From Arthrobacter sp. AL12 (GTDB taxonomy: Bacteria; Actinomycetota; Actinomycetes; Actinomycetales; Micrococcaceae): DNA of 64,000 nucleotides. This document shows, piece after piece, positions 27,031-35,859 of this stretch. A program made the position numbers and the translations under genes. Below the pieces are notes generated by a model. It saw only the letters and a list, made by a program, of their open reading frames with translations, searched no databases and was not told the origin of the DNA. Positions within the stretch are counted from its first letter, which is position 1. Every line of letters begins with the position of its first letter. The DNA lies in contig NZ_JASBQY010000003.1 in NCBI RefSeq assembly GCF_029960645.1, positions 265,115-329,114 on the forward strand, given 5' to 3'.

Positions 27031-28309
27031 CTATTTCCGGTGCCGGGAGGTCAGGGCCAGGTAGACCCCCAGCGCGCCGACACCGCCGATTCCCGCGGTG
27101 AAGAGGGTCTTCGGCCAGTTCCGCCAGTTCTCCGGCTGGGCGGACACCAGTTCCCCGACGGCGTTGATCAGGGCGGCGGTGATCAGTCCGGCGACGATCC
27201 GGTTCCCGGTCTTCTCCGCTTTGTCCATCAGCCGGTCCAGCTCCTCGGCCCGGAAGTGAATGTCGATGCCTCCGCGCTCCAGGACATCCACCACCCGGCG
27301 CATGATCTCCGGCGCCTCCGTCCCGAAGCGCAGGGCCCAGGTCCGTCTGCAGCCCGCCGAAGCGGCCGCCTGCCTGCGCCCCGCACAGGCGGACCAGGGC
27401 CGTGGTCAGCCGGGCGGCGTCCTGGTCCACGACGGCGACCAGCATCCTGACCAGCTGGTCACGCGCCGAGTCGCCGATGTGGCCGACCATGCCGAAATCG
27501 ATGATGCCCAGCCGCCCATCCGCCTCCACGAAGAAGTTTCCCGGATGCGGGTCAGCGTGGAAGAACCCGTCCTCGAACACCATCTTCAGCGGGACGTTGC
27601 AGGCCGCCGGGCCAGCTCCCCGGCGTCGATCCCCGCCTCCCGCAGGGCGGCCGCGTCGTCGACTTTGATGCCACGGATCCGCTCCAGTGTCAGGACCCGG
27701 GCTGTTGTGGTGTCCCAGAAGACCAGGGGGATGTGGACGCGGCCGTCGCCGGTGAAGTTCGCGGCGAAGTGCTCCTCGTTGACCTGGGCCACGACGCCGG
27801 GCCGGCGCACTTTGACCACGACGTCGATGCCCCGGCTGCCGGGGGCCGCGGCACCGGGGATGCCTGATGCAGCCTCCTCCGGGTCCAGAGTGATCCGGCC
27901 GCAGTGGGCCTGGCCGATGGGCCGGTGGCGAGGGGGGTGTCGTCGAGCGACGCGAGCAGCCGGTCCGCTGCGGTGCCGAGCTCCTCGGTGATGACGGCGC
28001 GGACCTCGGCGGCTGCAATGGGCGGGGACGCGTCCTGGAGTTTGGCAAGCTCGGTGGCGTACTCCGGCGGAAGCACGTCGGTGCGCGTCGACTCGATCTG
28101 GCCGAACTTGATGTAGACGGCGCCCAGGTCTTCGAGCGCGAGCCGGACGCGCACCGGCAGGCTCAAGCCCGGGGCGGACGCCGGCGCCGCGCCGCGGCCC
28201 CGTCCGCGGGCCGGACCCGGTCCAGCCCAAGGGTCCCCAGCGCGAAGCCCAGCCCATGCCTCGTCAGGGTTTCCACGATGTCCCGGAACCGGTCCCGCCG
28301 TGCGCTCAT
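27031..28309 (-). pseudogene. Decayed ABC1/AarF kinase homologue (frameshifts and deletion)
   Basis: Successive reading frames on the minus strand carry consecutive parts of an ABC1 kinase. The start is [15 protein letters not shown] at 28309. In another frame come [20 protein letters not shown] and VITEELG (to about 27965). After a shift come [11 protein letters not shown] and [18 protein letters not shown]. After another shift comes VFEDGFFHADPHPGNFF with IDFGMVG, and a last shift leads to the C-terminal helix region ending LALTSRHRK. Between VVAQV and NEEHFAANF roughly 60 residues of the family pattern are missing. At least four frame changes plus a deletion make this a true pseudogene. 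The start keeps its -10 hexamer. Confidence 0.88.
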
Positions 28310-28315
28310 GACGCC

Positions 28316-28321
28316 AGACTA
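28316..28321 (-). promoter_or_regulatory. -10 element retained at pseudogene start
   Basis: On the minus strand TAGTCT ends six bases before the ATG at 28309. Confidence 0.45.
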
Positions 28322-28350
28322 CACTCGGGTCCGCCAGACGGATCCGTCCG

Positions 28351-29346
28351 TCAGAGCCAGCCCTTCCGCTTGAAGATGCCGTACATCAGGGCGGCGGTGG
28401 AGCCCATCAGCCCGATGGCCATCGGGTAGCCGTAGCTCCACTGCAGCTCCGGCATCCCGTCAAAGTTCATGCCGTAGATGCCCGCCACAATGGACGGGGC
28501 GAAGAAGATGGCCGCCCAGGACGAGATCTTCTTGACCTGCTCATTCTGCTCGGCGCTGGCCTCGTTCTGCCGGTTGGCCGTCAGCGTGCCGTCCAGGGTG
28601 AGGGCGTTCTGCAGGAGGTCCCGGAAGGAATCGGCACGGGAGATCAGCCGCTCCACGTGGTCTTCGACGTCGCGGAGGTTGTGCTGGAGCTCGGGTTTCA
28701 CTTCATATTTCTCGAAGCCGCCCCGGAGCAGCTGCATCATGGCGGGGAGCGGATGGATCGCGCGCTGGAACTGGATGACTTCGCGTGCCAGTTCGTAGAT
28801 CCGCCGCGAGACCGTGGAGTCGCCGCTGAACAGCTGGTCCTCGATCTCATCAATGTCGTTCTCCAGGCCGGACACGACAGGTACGTAGTCGTCCACCACC
28901 TGGTCCATCAGGGCGTATAGCACAGCCTCGGGGCCGTGGCAGAGGAGGTCGGGGCGCTTCTCCATTTTTCGCCGCACCTGTGCCACCCCGCCGGTTTCGG
29001 CGTGCCGGACGGTGACGACGAAGTTCTTCCCGGTGAACACGTGGAGTTCACCGAATTCCACGGTTTCCGTCGCGTCGAGGTACCGCGCCGGCCGCAGCAC
29101 CGTGAAGAGGATGTCGTCGTAGCGTTCGAGCTTGGGGCGCTGGTGGGCCGAAATGGCGTCTTCCACGGCGAGGCTGTGCAGCCCGAACTCCGCGGCGACA
29201 GCGGCCATTTCAGCCTCCGTCGGCCGGTACAGTCCGATCCACGCCATCCCGCCGTGCCGGCTCAGGGTCTCAAAGGTCTGCTCGAGGCTCTGCGGCTCGG
29301 CGCTGCGCACGCCGTCAACGTAGACGGCGTTATCGATGATAGTCAC
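28351..29346 (-). CDS. corA: CorA family magnesium/cobalt transporter
   Basis: A 331-residue channel subunit that forms pentamers for Mg2+ uptake. A large cytoplasmic domain (residues 1-270) is followed by helix 1 ([13 protein letters not shown]), the selectivity motif [10 protein letters not shown], helix 2 ([18 protein letters not shown]) and a basic KRKGWL end. The length and order are those of the family. GTG start without a Shine-Dalgarno sequence. Confidence 0.95.
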   Translation of the reverse strand: MTIIDNAVYVDGVRSAEPQSLEQTFETLSRHGGMAWIGLYRPTEAEMAAVAAEFGLHSLAVEDAISAHQRPKLERYDDILFTVLRPARYLDATETVEFGELHVFTGKNFVVTVRHAETGGVAQVRRKMEKRPDLLCHGPEAVLYALMDQVVDDYVPVVSGLENDIDEIEDQLFSGDSTVSRRIYELAREVIQFQRAIHPLPAMMQLLRGGFEKYEVKPELQHNLRDVEDHVERLISRADSFRDLLQNALTLDGTLTANRQNEASAEQNEQVKKISSWAAIFFAPSIVAGIYGMNFDGMPELQWSYGYPMAIGLMGSTAALMYGIFKRKGWL

Positions 29347-29352
29347 GGGCTC

Positions 29353-29358
29353 ATTATC
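29353..29358 (-). promoter_or_regulatory. -10 element, leaderless corA
   Basis: On the minus strand GATAAT ends six bases before the GTG at 29346. Confidence 0.6.
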
Positions 29359-29422
29359 CAGTCTTCTGTGGCCGTGGCCGCCCAGGACGGGCCGCCCCCG
29401 GGGTGAGGGCCGGGCGGACGGG

Positions 29423-29938
29423 TCACGAGGACCTGGCCGGTGCCAGCGAACTGCCCTGGGCCAGCCGGCTGATCAGCGGTTCGGTGCGGTACTGGATGTG
29501 GGTGTGCAGGGCCAGGACGGTTTCGGTCCGGATGACGCCCTTGATCCGGAGAATGGAGCGCAGCGCGGCCTGCAGGTTGTGGGTGTCGGTGGCCACCACG
29601 CGGCACCACACGTCGCCGCGTCCGGAGATCTCGTGGACCTCCAGAACCTGCGCGATCAGGCGCAGGGCTCCCACGACACCGTCGAGCTCCCGGTGGTTGA
29701 CCTCGATCGTGACGAACGCGACGACGTCGTAGCCCACCGCCTCAAGATCAATCTCGCGGCCGCCGTCGTGCAGCAAACCCGAACGCTGCATGCGCCGGAC
29801 GCGCGACTGCGCAGTGTTACGGGCAACGCCCAGTTTTTCGCTGAGGTCGCCGATCTGGATCCGCGGATCCCGGATCAGCTCCAGCAGGATTTTCAGGTCG
29901 GTGGGGTCCAGGCTGTTCAAATCGTCACTCCGGGTCAC
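29423..29938 (-). CDS. Lrp/AsnC family transcriptional regulator
   Basis: A 171-residue regulator. The helix-turn-helix is DPRIQIGDLSEKLGVARNTA (residues 20-39 approx.), followed by VRRMQRSGLL and the RAM ligand-binding domain (VAFVTIEVNHRELDGVV to ALHTHIQYR). GTG at 29938 is chosen because it leaves the usual short N-terminal arm before LNSLDPTDLKILLEL. Divergent from an MFS gene 162 bases away, its likely target. The AT-rich gap holds TTGATCAA (29963-29970). Confidence 0.9.
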   Translation of the reverse strand: MTRSDDLNSLDPTDLKILLELIRDPRIQIGDLSEKLGVARNTAQSRVRRMQRSGLLHDGGREIDLEAVGYDVVAFVTIEVNHRELDGVVGALRLIAQVLEVHEISGRGDVWCRVVATDTHNLQAALRSILRIKGVIRTETVLALHTHIQYRTEPLISRLAQGSSLAPARSS

Positions 29939-30100
29939 TTGGGCGGCGGCTGATTGATTGTTTTGATCAATTTTGGCACGGAATTTGGCTGCAACAAGCA
30001 GCAATGCAGCATTCTGGGAGTATCGAATCAGAACGGGCTGGCGATTCCCCATCGGGGGGAAGGCGCGGCCCGCTTTCATGCAAGGGGCAAGGGCAAGGTC
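29939..30100. promoter_or_regulatory. Divergent control region, Lrp gene and MFS gene
   Basis: An A/T-richer gap with TTGATTG at about 29954-29960, the palindrome TTGATCAA at 29963-29970 and further AATTTTG/GAATTTG elements to about 29987. These are plausible Lrp/AsnC half-sites. The GGCAAGG before 30101 serves as the MFS ribosome-binding site. Confidence 0.45.
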
Positions 30101-31339
30101 ATGACGGTCTTCAGCGAACTTCGCATGCGCCCCGCCACGGCAGACCGCTGGGGCTGGGACGCTTCCACCACGGCACGGCTGGTGATGGCCGGCGTCGTGA
30201 TCTTCACGCTGCTGGTCGGCGCGAATCTGGCCACGCCGCTGTACCCGCTGCTGCAGGCCAAACTGGGCATTACCGCCTTCGGTGTCACGGTGGCCTTCTC
30301 TGCCTATGTCCTGGCGCTGGTGGCGACCCTGATCCTGGCCGGCCACTGGTCAGACCACATCGGCCGCCGGGCCGCGCTGGTCCTTGCCGTGCTCGTGGGA
30401 CTGGCAGGCGGCTCCGTTTTTGCCGCGGCGGACACACTGTTCGCGCTGTGTGTCGGCAGGGCGCTGCAGGGCATTGCGGTGGCGCTCGCCACCGGCGCCA
30501 GTTCGGCGGCCCTGCGGGAACTGCTGCCCAGCCGCCCCGAGTGGGCCTCGCGGTTCACCCTGCTGGCGTCCGCCGGGGGCGTGGCGGCCGGCCCGGCCAT
30601 CGGGGGAGTGCTCTCGCTGCTGCCCGGGCCCACCACCACGCCGTACTACCTGCATTCGCTGGTCCTTGCCGCGCTGCTGGTCCCGCTGTACCTGCTGAAG
30701 GCCCGTCCGGCCATTACGTCGGTCGCGGGTCCGCAGCCGTTGCGTGTGCTGGCGCCCCGCCGGCCGTCGGTGTCCAGCGAGGCGCGCGGCGCCTTCTGGC
30801 TGGCGTCCTCGGTGGGGTTCCTCAGCTTCGCCGTATTCGGCTTCTGCCTCTCCCTGGCGCCCAGCTATTTCGCCCAGATCGTTCACGCCGATTCGCGGCC
30901 GCTGATCGGCCTGCTGGCGGGACTGACGCTCGGGTCCTCCGCGCTCAGTCAGCTCCTCGCCGTGCGGGGCCGCTTTGTGGTGCCGATCGGACTGGGCATG
31001 CTCGCCGGGTCGGTGCTGCTGATCGCCGCGGCCGCCGCCTGGAACAGTCCCTGGCTGCTCATCCTCGCGAGCATCACCGCCGGTCTGGGCCAGGGTGTGT
31101 CCTTCCGGACCGTCTTCAACGACGTGGCCGGGAAAGTCGAGCCTTCCCGCCACGCCCAGATCATCAGCACGGTCTACGTCATCACCTACCTCGGCAGCGC
31201 CATTCCCGTCATCGGGCTGGGGCTCGCCGCCGGCGTCGTCGGCCTGCAGGCGGCGGTCGCCGGCTTTGTGGTGCTCTGCTCGATCGCCGGGATCACCCTC
31301 GCCGCCATCACGCTGCGCGCGGCGCTGCGCCGCGCCTGA
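30101..31339 (+). CDS. MFS transporter
   Basis: A 412-residue, 12-helix major facilitator. The cytoplasmic loop after helix 2 reads GHWSDHIGRRAALVLA, the MFS A-motif. Helix pairs are evenly spaced, and a longer central loop at about residues 205-228 (LKARPAITS...RPSVSSEARG) divides the two halves. Probably an exporter of amino acids or small drugs, controlled by the divergent Lrp-type regulator; the substrate is inference. ATG 30101 is preferred over a frame open to 29954, which lacks hydrophobic sequence. Confidence 0.88.
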   Translation: MTVFSELRMRPATADRWGWDASTTARLVMAGVVIFTLLVGANLATPLYPLLQAKLGITAFGVTVAFSAYVLALVATLILAGHWSDHIGRRAALVLAVLVGLAGGSVFAAADTLFALCVGRALQGIAVALATGASSAALRELLPSRPEWASRFTLLASAGGVAAGPAIGGVLSLLPGPTTTPYYLHSLVLAALLVPLYLLKARPAITSVAGPQPLRVLAPRRPSVSSEARGAFWLASSVGFLSFAVFGFCLSLAPSYFAQIVHADSRPLIGLLAGLTLGSSALSQLLAVRGRFVVPIGLGMLAGSVLLIAAAAAWNSPWLLILASITAGLGQGVSFRTVFNDVAGKVEPSRHAQIISTVYVITYLGSAIPVIGLGLAAGVVGLQAAVAGFVVLCSIAGITLAAITLRAALRRA

Positions 31340-31420
31340 AGGTCCCCGTCGGAGCCGGAACGGCGCCGGCGTTGAAACGGCGACTGAAGGTCCCCGCCGG
31401 CGTTGAAACGGCGCCGGCTC
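31336..31420. repeat. Short direct repeats between convergent genes
   Basis: CTGAAGGTCCCCG occurs at 31336 and 31384, and CGCCGGCGTTGAAACGGCG occurs twice (near 31364 and 31395). The repeated block starts at the MFS stop codon and runs up to the stop of the second Lrp gene; the GCCGGCG...CGCCGGC parts can form hairpins and end both transcripts. Confidence 0.6.
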
Positions 31421-31926
31421 TAGTCGGGCAGCGGGCTCTGGTTGCCCTGGATGTGGTCGAACACGAGGGTGGTCTCGGTGTGCCCCACCACCGGATCCGT
31501 GGCCAGATTGTCCAGCACCCAGTCGCGGAGGTCCTCGGTGGTGGCGACGGCGATGTGCAGCAGATAGTCCACCGAGCCCGACGTGTGGAATGTCGAGAGC
31601 ACGGCCGGGAGCTTCGGGACCCGGGCCGTGAAGCGGTCGATCTGTTCCCGGTCGTGCGCTCGGAGCCTGACGGCGATGAGGGCCTGCACGGAGCGGCCGA
31701 TCGCGGACAGGCTCAGCTTCGCCTCGAAGCCCTGGATGATCCCGCGCTCGGAGAGCGCCCGGGTGCGCATCAGGGCCGTGGACGGCGCGATGCCGACCAG
31801 CTCGGCCAACTGCTTGTTGGAGATCCGGGCGTCGGCCACGAGTGCAGCGAGCAGGCGCTCGTCGATAGCGTCCAGCGGCTCGCCGGCACCCGCTCCCGGC
31901 CGAAGATTCTTCGCACTGCTACTCAC
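31420..31926 (-). CDS. Lrp/AsnC family transcriptional regulator
   Basis: A 168-residue regulator. The N-terminal helix-turn-helix is DARISNKQLAELVGIAPSTA, then RTRALSERGIIQGFEA and the RAM domain (QALIAVRLRAH, GSVDYLLHIAVAT, TETTLVFDHIQG). GTG at 31926 follows a strong AAGGAGGATC (complement of 31929-31938). It is divergent from a cystathionine-lyase-like PLP enzyme, a common partnership in which the regulator senses an amino acid. It is only distantly similar to the regulator at 29423-29938. Confidence 0.9.
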   Translation of the reverse strand: MSSSAKNLRPGAGAGEPLDAIDERLLAALVADARISNKQLAELVGIAPSTALMRTRALSERGIIQGFEAKLSLSAIGRSVQALIAVRLRAHDREQIDRFTARVPKLPAVLSTFHTSGSVDYLLHIAVATTEDLRDWVLDNLATDPVVGHTETTLVFDHIQGNQSPLPD

Positions 31927-31938
31927 GGATCCTCCTTG

Positions 31939-32058
31939 ATGGGTTGTCAGTTCATCATAAACGGCGAATTCCGACACTTCCATTCGCGGGGCCTACAAAA
32001 CTCCGAATTATTGCCAGATACTTGCGGAATTCAACGGTGAATATTCATAAGGAGCAAG
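31939..32058. promoter_or_regulatory. Divergent control region with repeated GAATTCCG-like boxes
   Basis: GAATTCCG at 31966-31973, CCGAATT at 32003-32009 and CGGAATTC at 32025-32032 repeat the same element in the gap between the Lrp gene and the PLP lyase gene. This is the spacing expected for a multi-site Lrp operator. Confidence 0.5.
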
Positions 32059-33222
32059 GTGCTTTCTCAAGACTCGCTGGCCGTCCACGCCGGCCGCAAC
32101 GGACTCACTGAACTGGGCGTGCACGCCGTGCCGATCGACTTGTCCACCACGGCGCCACTGCCCTCCGTGCACGACGGCGGGCTCGCCTATGAGCACATGG
32201 CCACCGGCGGCACCCATGTCGAGGGCCAGAGCACCGTCTACCAGCGGCTTTGGAACCCCACCGTGGCGCGGTTCGAGGAGGGCGTCGCCGTCCTCGAGGA
32301 CACTCCGGAGGCCGTGGCGTTCGCCACCGGCATGGCGGCGCTCAGCGCGGTGCTGCTCGCCGTCGTCGCCACCGGCAAGAAGCACGTTGTCGCGGTGCGG
32401 CCGCTGTACGGCGGCAGCGACTACCTGCTGGCCTCGGGCGTGCTCGGCAACGACGTCACGTTTACCACCCCGGAGGGCGTGCACGCAGCGCTCCGCCCTG
32501 ACACGGGCCTGGTGATCCTGGAGACGCCCGCCAACCCGAGCCTGGAACTCGTCGACATCGCCCTCGTGGCAGCGGCGGCGGACGGCGTCCCGGTCCTGGT
32601 CGACAACACCTTCGCCAGCCCCATCCTCCAGCGGCCGTATCTGCACGGCGCGGCGATGGTGCTGCACAGTGCCACCAAATTCCTCGGCGGACACGGTGAT
32701 GCCATGGGCGGCGTGGTGGCCGCGGCTCCCGAGTGGACCACGAGGCTGCGCCAGATCCGGGCCGTCACCGGCGGCATCCTCACGCCCTGGCCCGCCTACC
32801 TGCTTCACCGCGGCCTGGCCACACTGCCGGTCCGGGTGCGGGCGCAGCAGGCCAGTGCGCAGAAGGTTGCCGCCGCCCTGGCCGGGCACGGGCTTGTCCG
32901 GCGGGTCTTCTATCCGGGGCTGCCCGAGTGCGATCCGCAGCGGCTGATCGGAACGCAAATGTCCGGCCCCGGCTCGCTGCTCGCCTTCGAGGTGGGCAGC
33001 GCCGAGCACGCCGAACGGATCCCGTCCGCCGTCGGCATGATCACGCATGCGGTCTCGCTCGGCGGCATCGACACCCTGATCCAGCACCCGGCCGGGCTGA
33101 CCCACCGGCCCGTTGCCGCCGACGCCAAACCGCATGCCAGCCTGCTGCGCGTCTCGGTGGGCCTGGAGGACCCGTCCGACGTCGTGGCCGACCTCGTGCA
33201 GGCCATCGAAGCTACCCGCTAA
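32059..33222 (+). CDS. Trans-sulfuration family PLP enzyme (cystathionine gamma-lyase/synthase like)
   Basis: A 387-residue fold-type I PLP enzyme of the Cys/Met metabolism family. The PLP lysine lies in HSATKFLGGHGDAMGG. Other motifs are YQRLWNPT near the N-terminus, FATGMAALSAVL, VDNTFASPILQRP and the terminal LRVSVGLEDPSDVVADL. Whether it cleaves cystathionine, homocysteine or methionine, or makes cystathionine, cannot be settled. GTG start with AAGGAG at 32049-32054. Regulation by the divergent Lrp-type gene is likely. Confidence 0.9.
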   Translation: MLSQDSLAVHAGRNGLTELGVHAVPIDLSTTAPLPSVHDGGLAYEHMATGGTHVEGQSTVYQRLWNPTVARFEEGVAVLEDTPEAVAFATGMAALSAVLLAVVATGKKHVVAVRPLYGGSDYLLASGVLGNDVTFTTPEGVHAALRPDTGLVILETPANPSLELVDIALVAAAADGVPVLVDNTFASPILQRPYLHGAAMVLHSATKFLGGHGDAMGGVVAAAPEWTTRLRQIRAVTGGILTPWPAYLLHRGLATLPVRVRAQQASAQKVAAALAGHGLVRRVFYPGLPECDPQRLIGTQMSGPGSLLAFEVGSAEHAERIPSAVGMITHAVSLGGIDTLIQHPAGLTHRPVAADAKPHASLLRVSVGLEDPSDVVADLVQAIEATR

Positions 33223-33275
33223 CGCGCACTGCGCCCCTCGCCGCCGGCTGCGCCCCTGCGCCGCCGGCTGCAGCT

Positions 33276-34595
33276 TCAGTTGCCTGCACCGGCCGGCGCC
33301 TCGGCCGACGGGCGGGCGGGATGCACGACGGCGGTGATCACCGCCGTCGTACCGGCCAGGCCGATGACGGTCAGCGCCAGCGCGGTCCAGCCCAGCGACT
33401 GGAACACCAGCCCGCCGGCCCAGCCGATGACGCTGGACCCAAGGTAGTAGGCGAGGTTGTAGAGCGAGGCCGCCTGAGCGCGGTCGGTCGTGGCAATCAC
33501 GCCGGTCCAGCCGGCGCCGACGCTGTGCGCCGCAAAAAAGCCCGCGGTGAACAGCAGCAGGCCCGCCATGATGAGCCCGAGAAGTTGAGTCAGCGTCAGG
33601 GCCAGGCCCGCCACCATGAGCACGGTCCCCGCGATTAGCACCGTGCGCCGCCCGAAACGCTCCGTCAGTCCGCCGGCCCAGCGGGACGAGACCGTGCCGG
33701 AGAGGTAGGCCAGGAAAATCAGGCTGATGACGGTGGCTGGCAGGCTGAAAGGTTCCCCGGAAAGCCGGAATCCCAGGTAGTTGTAGACGGCCACGAAGCC
33801 GCCCATGAGCAGGAATGCCTGGACGTAGAGGGCCAGCAGCCGCGGATTCCGGCTGTGGCCCGCCAGGGTCCGGAGGGCCCCGCGGAAGCCGCTGGCCGCC
33901 GCGGCTGTGAAGCCCCGGGCCTGCGGCACCAGGACCACGAAGAGGGCGGCGGCCACGGCGGCCAGGATCGAGACAGCCAGGGCCGCGGCCCGCCATCCCC
34001 AGAGTTCGCCGACGAAGCCGGCGAGCAGCCGGCCGGCAAGCCCGCCCAGGGTGGTGCCGGCGACGTAGGTTCCGGCCGCCAGGGCGGCATGGGCCTTGTT
34101 GACCTCCTCGTTGAGGTAGGCGATGGCGATGGCGGGGATGCCGCCCAGCGCCATGCCTTCGAGCATCCGCAGGCCCAGTAGCATCGGGAAGCTGGAGGCG
34201 AGCGGGACCAGCAGCCCCAGGGCCGTGGCGGCTGAGATGCCCCACAGCATGGCCCGGACCCGGCCGATCCGGTCGGCCAGGAAGGACCACGGAAGCACGG
34301 TCAGGGCCAGCCCGATGGTGGCCAGCGAGATGGTGAGTGCCGCCTCGGCCGCCGTGACCTGCAGGTCCGCCGTCATCATTGGCAGCACCGCCTGGGTGGA
34401 GTAAAGCTGGGCGAAGGTGGCGACGCCCGCGAACGCCAGCCCGGCCAGAATCTTCCGGTAGGCCGCGGACCCCTTAGGGTGCCCCGGCCAGGCAGCACCG
34501 GGGCCCTCTGTAGGGTCCGGCTGGACCTGGCCGTGGATATCGCCGTGGATTTCGCCCTGGGCAGCGGGGCGGCGGAGCAGTGGAGGTCGGGGCAT
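33276..34595 (-). CDS. MFS transporter, multidrug/AraJ-like
   Basis: A 439-residue protein with a polar N-terminus of about 40 residues and 12 helices. The A-motif reads FLADRIGRVRAMLWG and the second half repeats it as GLTERFGRRTVLIAG. It resembles inner-membrane exporters of the AraJ/Bcr kind. Divergent from a LysR-type gene 90 bases away, its likely regulator. The start has a -10 hexamer six bases upstream and GGGGAG in between. Confidence 0.88.
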   Translation of the reverse strand: MPRPPLLRRPAAQGEIHGDIHGQVQPDPTEGPGAAWPGHPKGSAAYRKILAGLAFAGVATFAQLYSTQAVLPMMTADLQVTAAEAALTISLATIGLALTVLPWSFLADRIGRVRAMLWGISAATALGLLVPLASSFPMLLGLRMLEGMALGGIPAIAIAYLNEEVNKAHAALAAGTYVAGTTLGGLAGRLLAGFVGELWGWRAAALAVSILAAVAAALFVVLVPQARGFTAAAASGFRGALRTLAGHSRNPRLLALYVQAFLLMGGFVAVYNYLGFRLSGEPFSLPATVISLIFLAYLSGTVSSRWAGGLTERFGRRTVLIAGTVLMVAGLALTLTQLLGLIMAGLLLFTAGFFAAHSVGAGWTGVIATTDRAQAASLYNLAYYLGSSVIGWAGGLVFQSLGWTALALTVIGLAGTTAVITAVVHPARPSAEAPAGAGN

Positions 34596-34601
34596 CTCCC
34601 C

Positions 34602-34607
34602 AGAATA
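34602..34607 (-). promoter_or_regulatory. -10 element, leaderless MFS gene
   Basis: On the minus strand TATTCT ends six bases before the ATG at 34595. Confidence 0.55.
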
Positions 34608-34685
34608 GGCGGCCGAAAGGCATGCTTCCAATGCATGATTCTCATAGAATACATAGCAAATACGGAACAATCTGGAGGGTGTGCC

Positions 34686-35669
34686 ATGGACGTGGAGCAC
34701 AAACAGCTGGTCCAGCTGCTGCCGCTGCTGCCCCTGCTGGCCGAACTCGGGCGCACCCAGCACATTACCGAGACTGCCGAAGTGCTGGGACTGCCCCAGT
34801 CGACAGTCAGCCGGGGAATCGCCCGGGCCAGCAGCATCATCGGGACGGAACTGTTGATCCGCGACGGCCGCGGCGTGCGGCTGACCCCGGCCGCGAAGGC
34901 GCTCCTGCCGCACATCGAGGCCGCGCTGGGCGAGTTCCAGACCGGGCTGGACCTGGTCCGGCACGAGTCGGAGGTGGTGCGCGGCCGGATCGCGGTGACG
35001 TTCCAGCACACCTTCGGTGAGGCGATGCTGCCGCTGCTGATCAGCGCCTTCCGCAGCCGGCATCCGCAGCCGGCCTTCGACCTTAGCCAGGGCGCCCGGG
35101 ACGGCTGCCTGGCCGAGCTGGCCGCCGGCGACGCGGACCTGGCCCTGACCGCCCCGGTCGCGGCGCCGAGCCGGCTGATCTCCTCCGCCGCCCTCTACCG
35201 GGAACCGCTGCGGCTCGTGGTCCACCACCGGCATCCCCTGGCGAAGCGCCGCAGCGCGGGCCTCGCGGAGATCCGGCAGGACCCGTTCGTGGCGATGGGC
35301 GCCGGCTACGGCATGCGCTCGCTGACTGACGCCCTGTTCCGGGAGGCGGGGTTCCGGCCCCGCATCGCCTTCGAGAGCCAGGACTCCCACACGGCGAGGG
35401 GACTCGTCTCGGCAGGACTCGGTGTGAGCATCCTCCCTCCCGGCGGGCCCGCCCCGGGACGCCACAGCCCCGGGCATTCCGGCGACCTTGGCTGGGTGGA
35501 GCTCGCCCTGGATTCCGGCCTGGCCTTCCGGGAGATCGGCCTGGCCTGGCGGGAACGCCGCGGCGGAGCGGACACCGAGCCGGACCCTGTACGGCTGTTC
35601 CGGGAGCTGGTGCTCAGCGAAGGCCCGGCACTCCTGGCCGGCTTCGTCCGCGGCCGCTCCGGCACCTGA
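34686..35669 (+). CDS. LysR family transcriptional regulator
   Basis: A 327-residue LysR-type regulator. The N-terminal winged helix includes TETAEVLGLPQSTVSRGIAR and LLIRDGRGVRLTPAA. The effector domain follows (RGRIAVTFQHTFGE to SAGLGVSILPP). ATG at 34686 is set by GGAGGG at 34673-34678 and gives the usual distance to the HTH. It is divergent from the MFS exporter gene, which it probably controls; the effector is unknown. Confidence 0.92.
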   Translation: MDVEHKQLVQLLPLLPLLAELGRTQHITETAEVLGLPQSTVSRGIARASSIIGTELLIRDGRGVRLTPAAKALLPHIEAALGEFQTGLDLVRHESEVVRGRIAVTFQHTFGEAMLPLLISAFRSRHPQPAFDLSQGARDGCLAELAAGDADLALTAPVAAPSRLISSAALYREPLRLVVHHRHPLAKRRSAGLAEIRQDPFVAMGAGYGMRSLTDALFREAGFRPRIAFESQDSHTARGLVSAGLGVSILPPGGPAPGRHSPGHSGDLGWVELALDSGLAFREIGLAWRERRGGADTEPDPVRLFRELVLSEGPALLAGFVRGRSGT

Positions 35670-35859
35670 GCCGGCCGCTGCGCGTGTGGCGCCAGTTCGC
35701 CGGAAAGCGTCGATTTCGCAGGGAAACTTCCGGCGATCCGGCACCGTTCCGGCGACCTCGGTGGGTTACTCGCCGGTGGTGCGCCGTGCGTAGGTGGTTC
35801 CTCGGGTGTGGTCCGCGGGGGTCCGCGGGGGTGCGAGTGGTGCGCGGTGTGGCCGGCGG

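Noticed and set aside
27031..28309. Frameshifts in the ABC1 homologue as sequencing errors
   Set aside because: At least four shifts plus a missing block of about 60 residues in one gene, while all neighbours are intact, fits true decay better.
30004..32040. Plus-strand frame of 678 codons crossing the MFS and Lrp genes
   Set aside because: Arg/Gly-rich shadow translation; the MFS and Lrp proteins explain the sequence in other frames.
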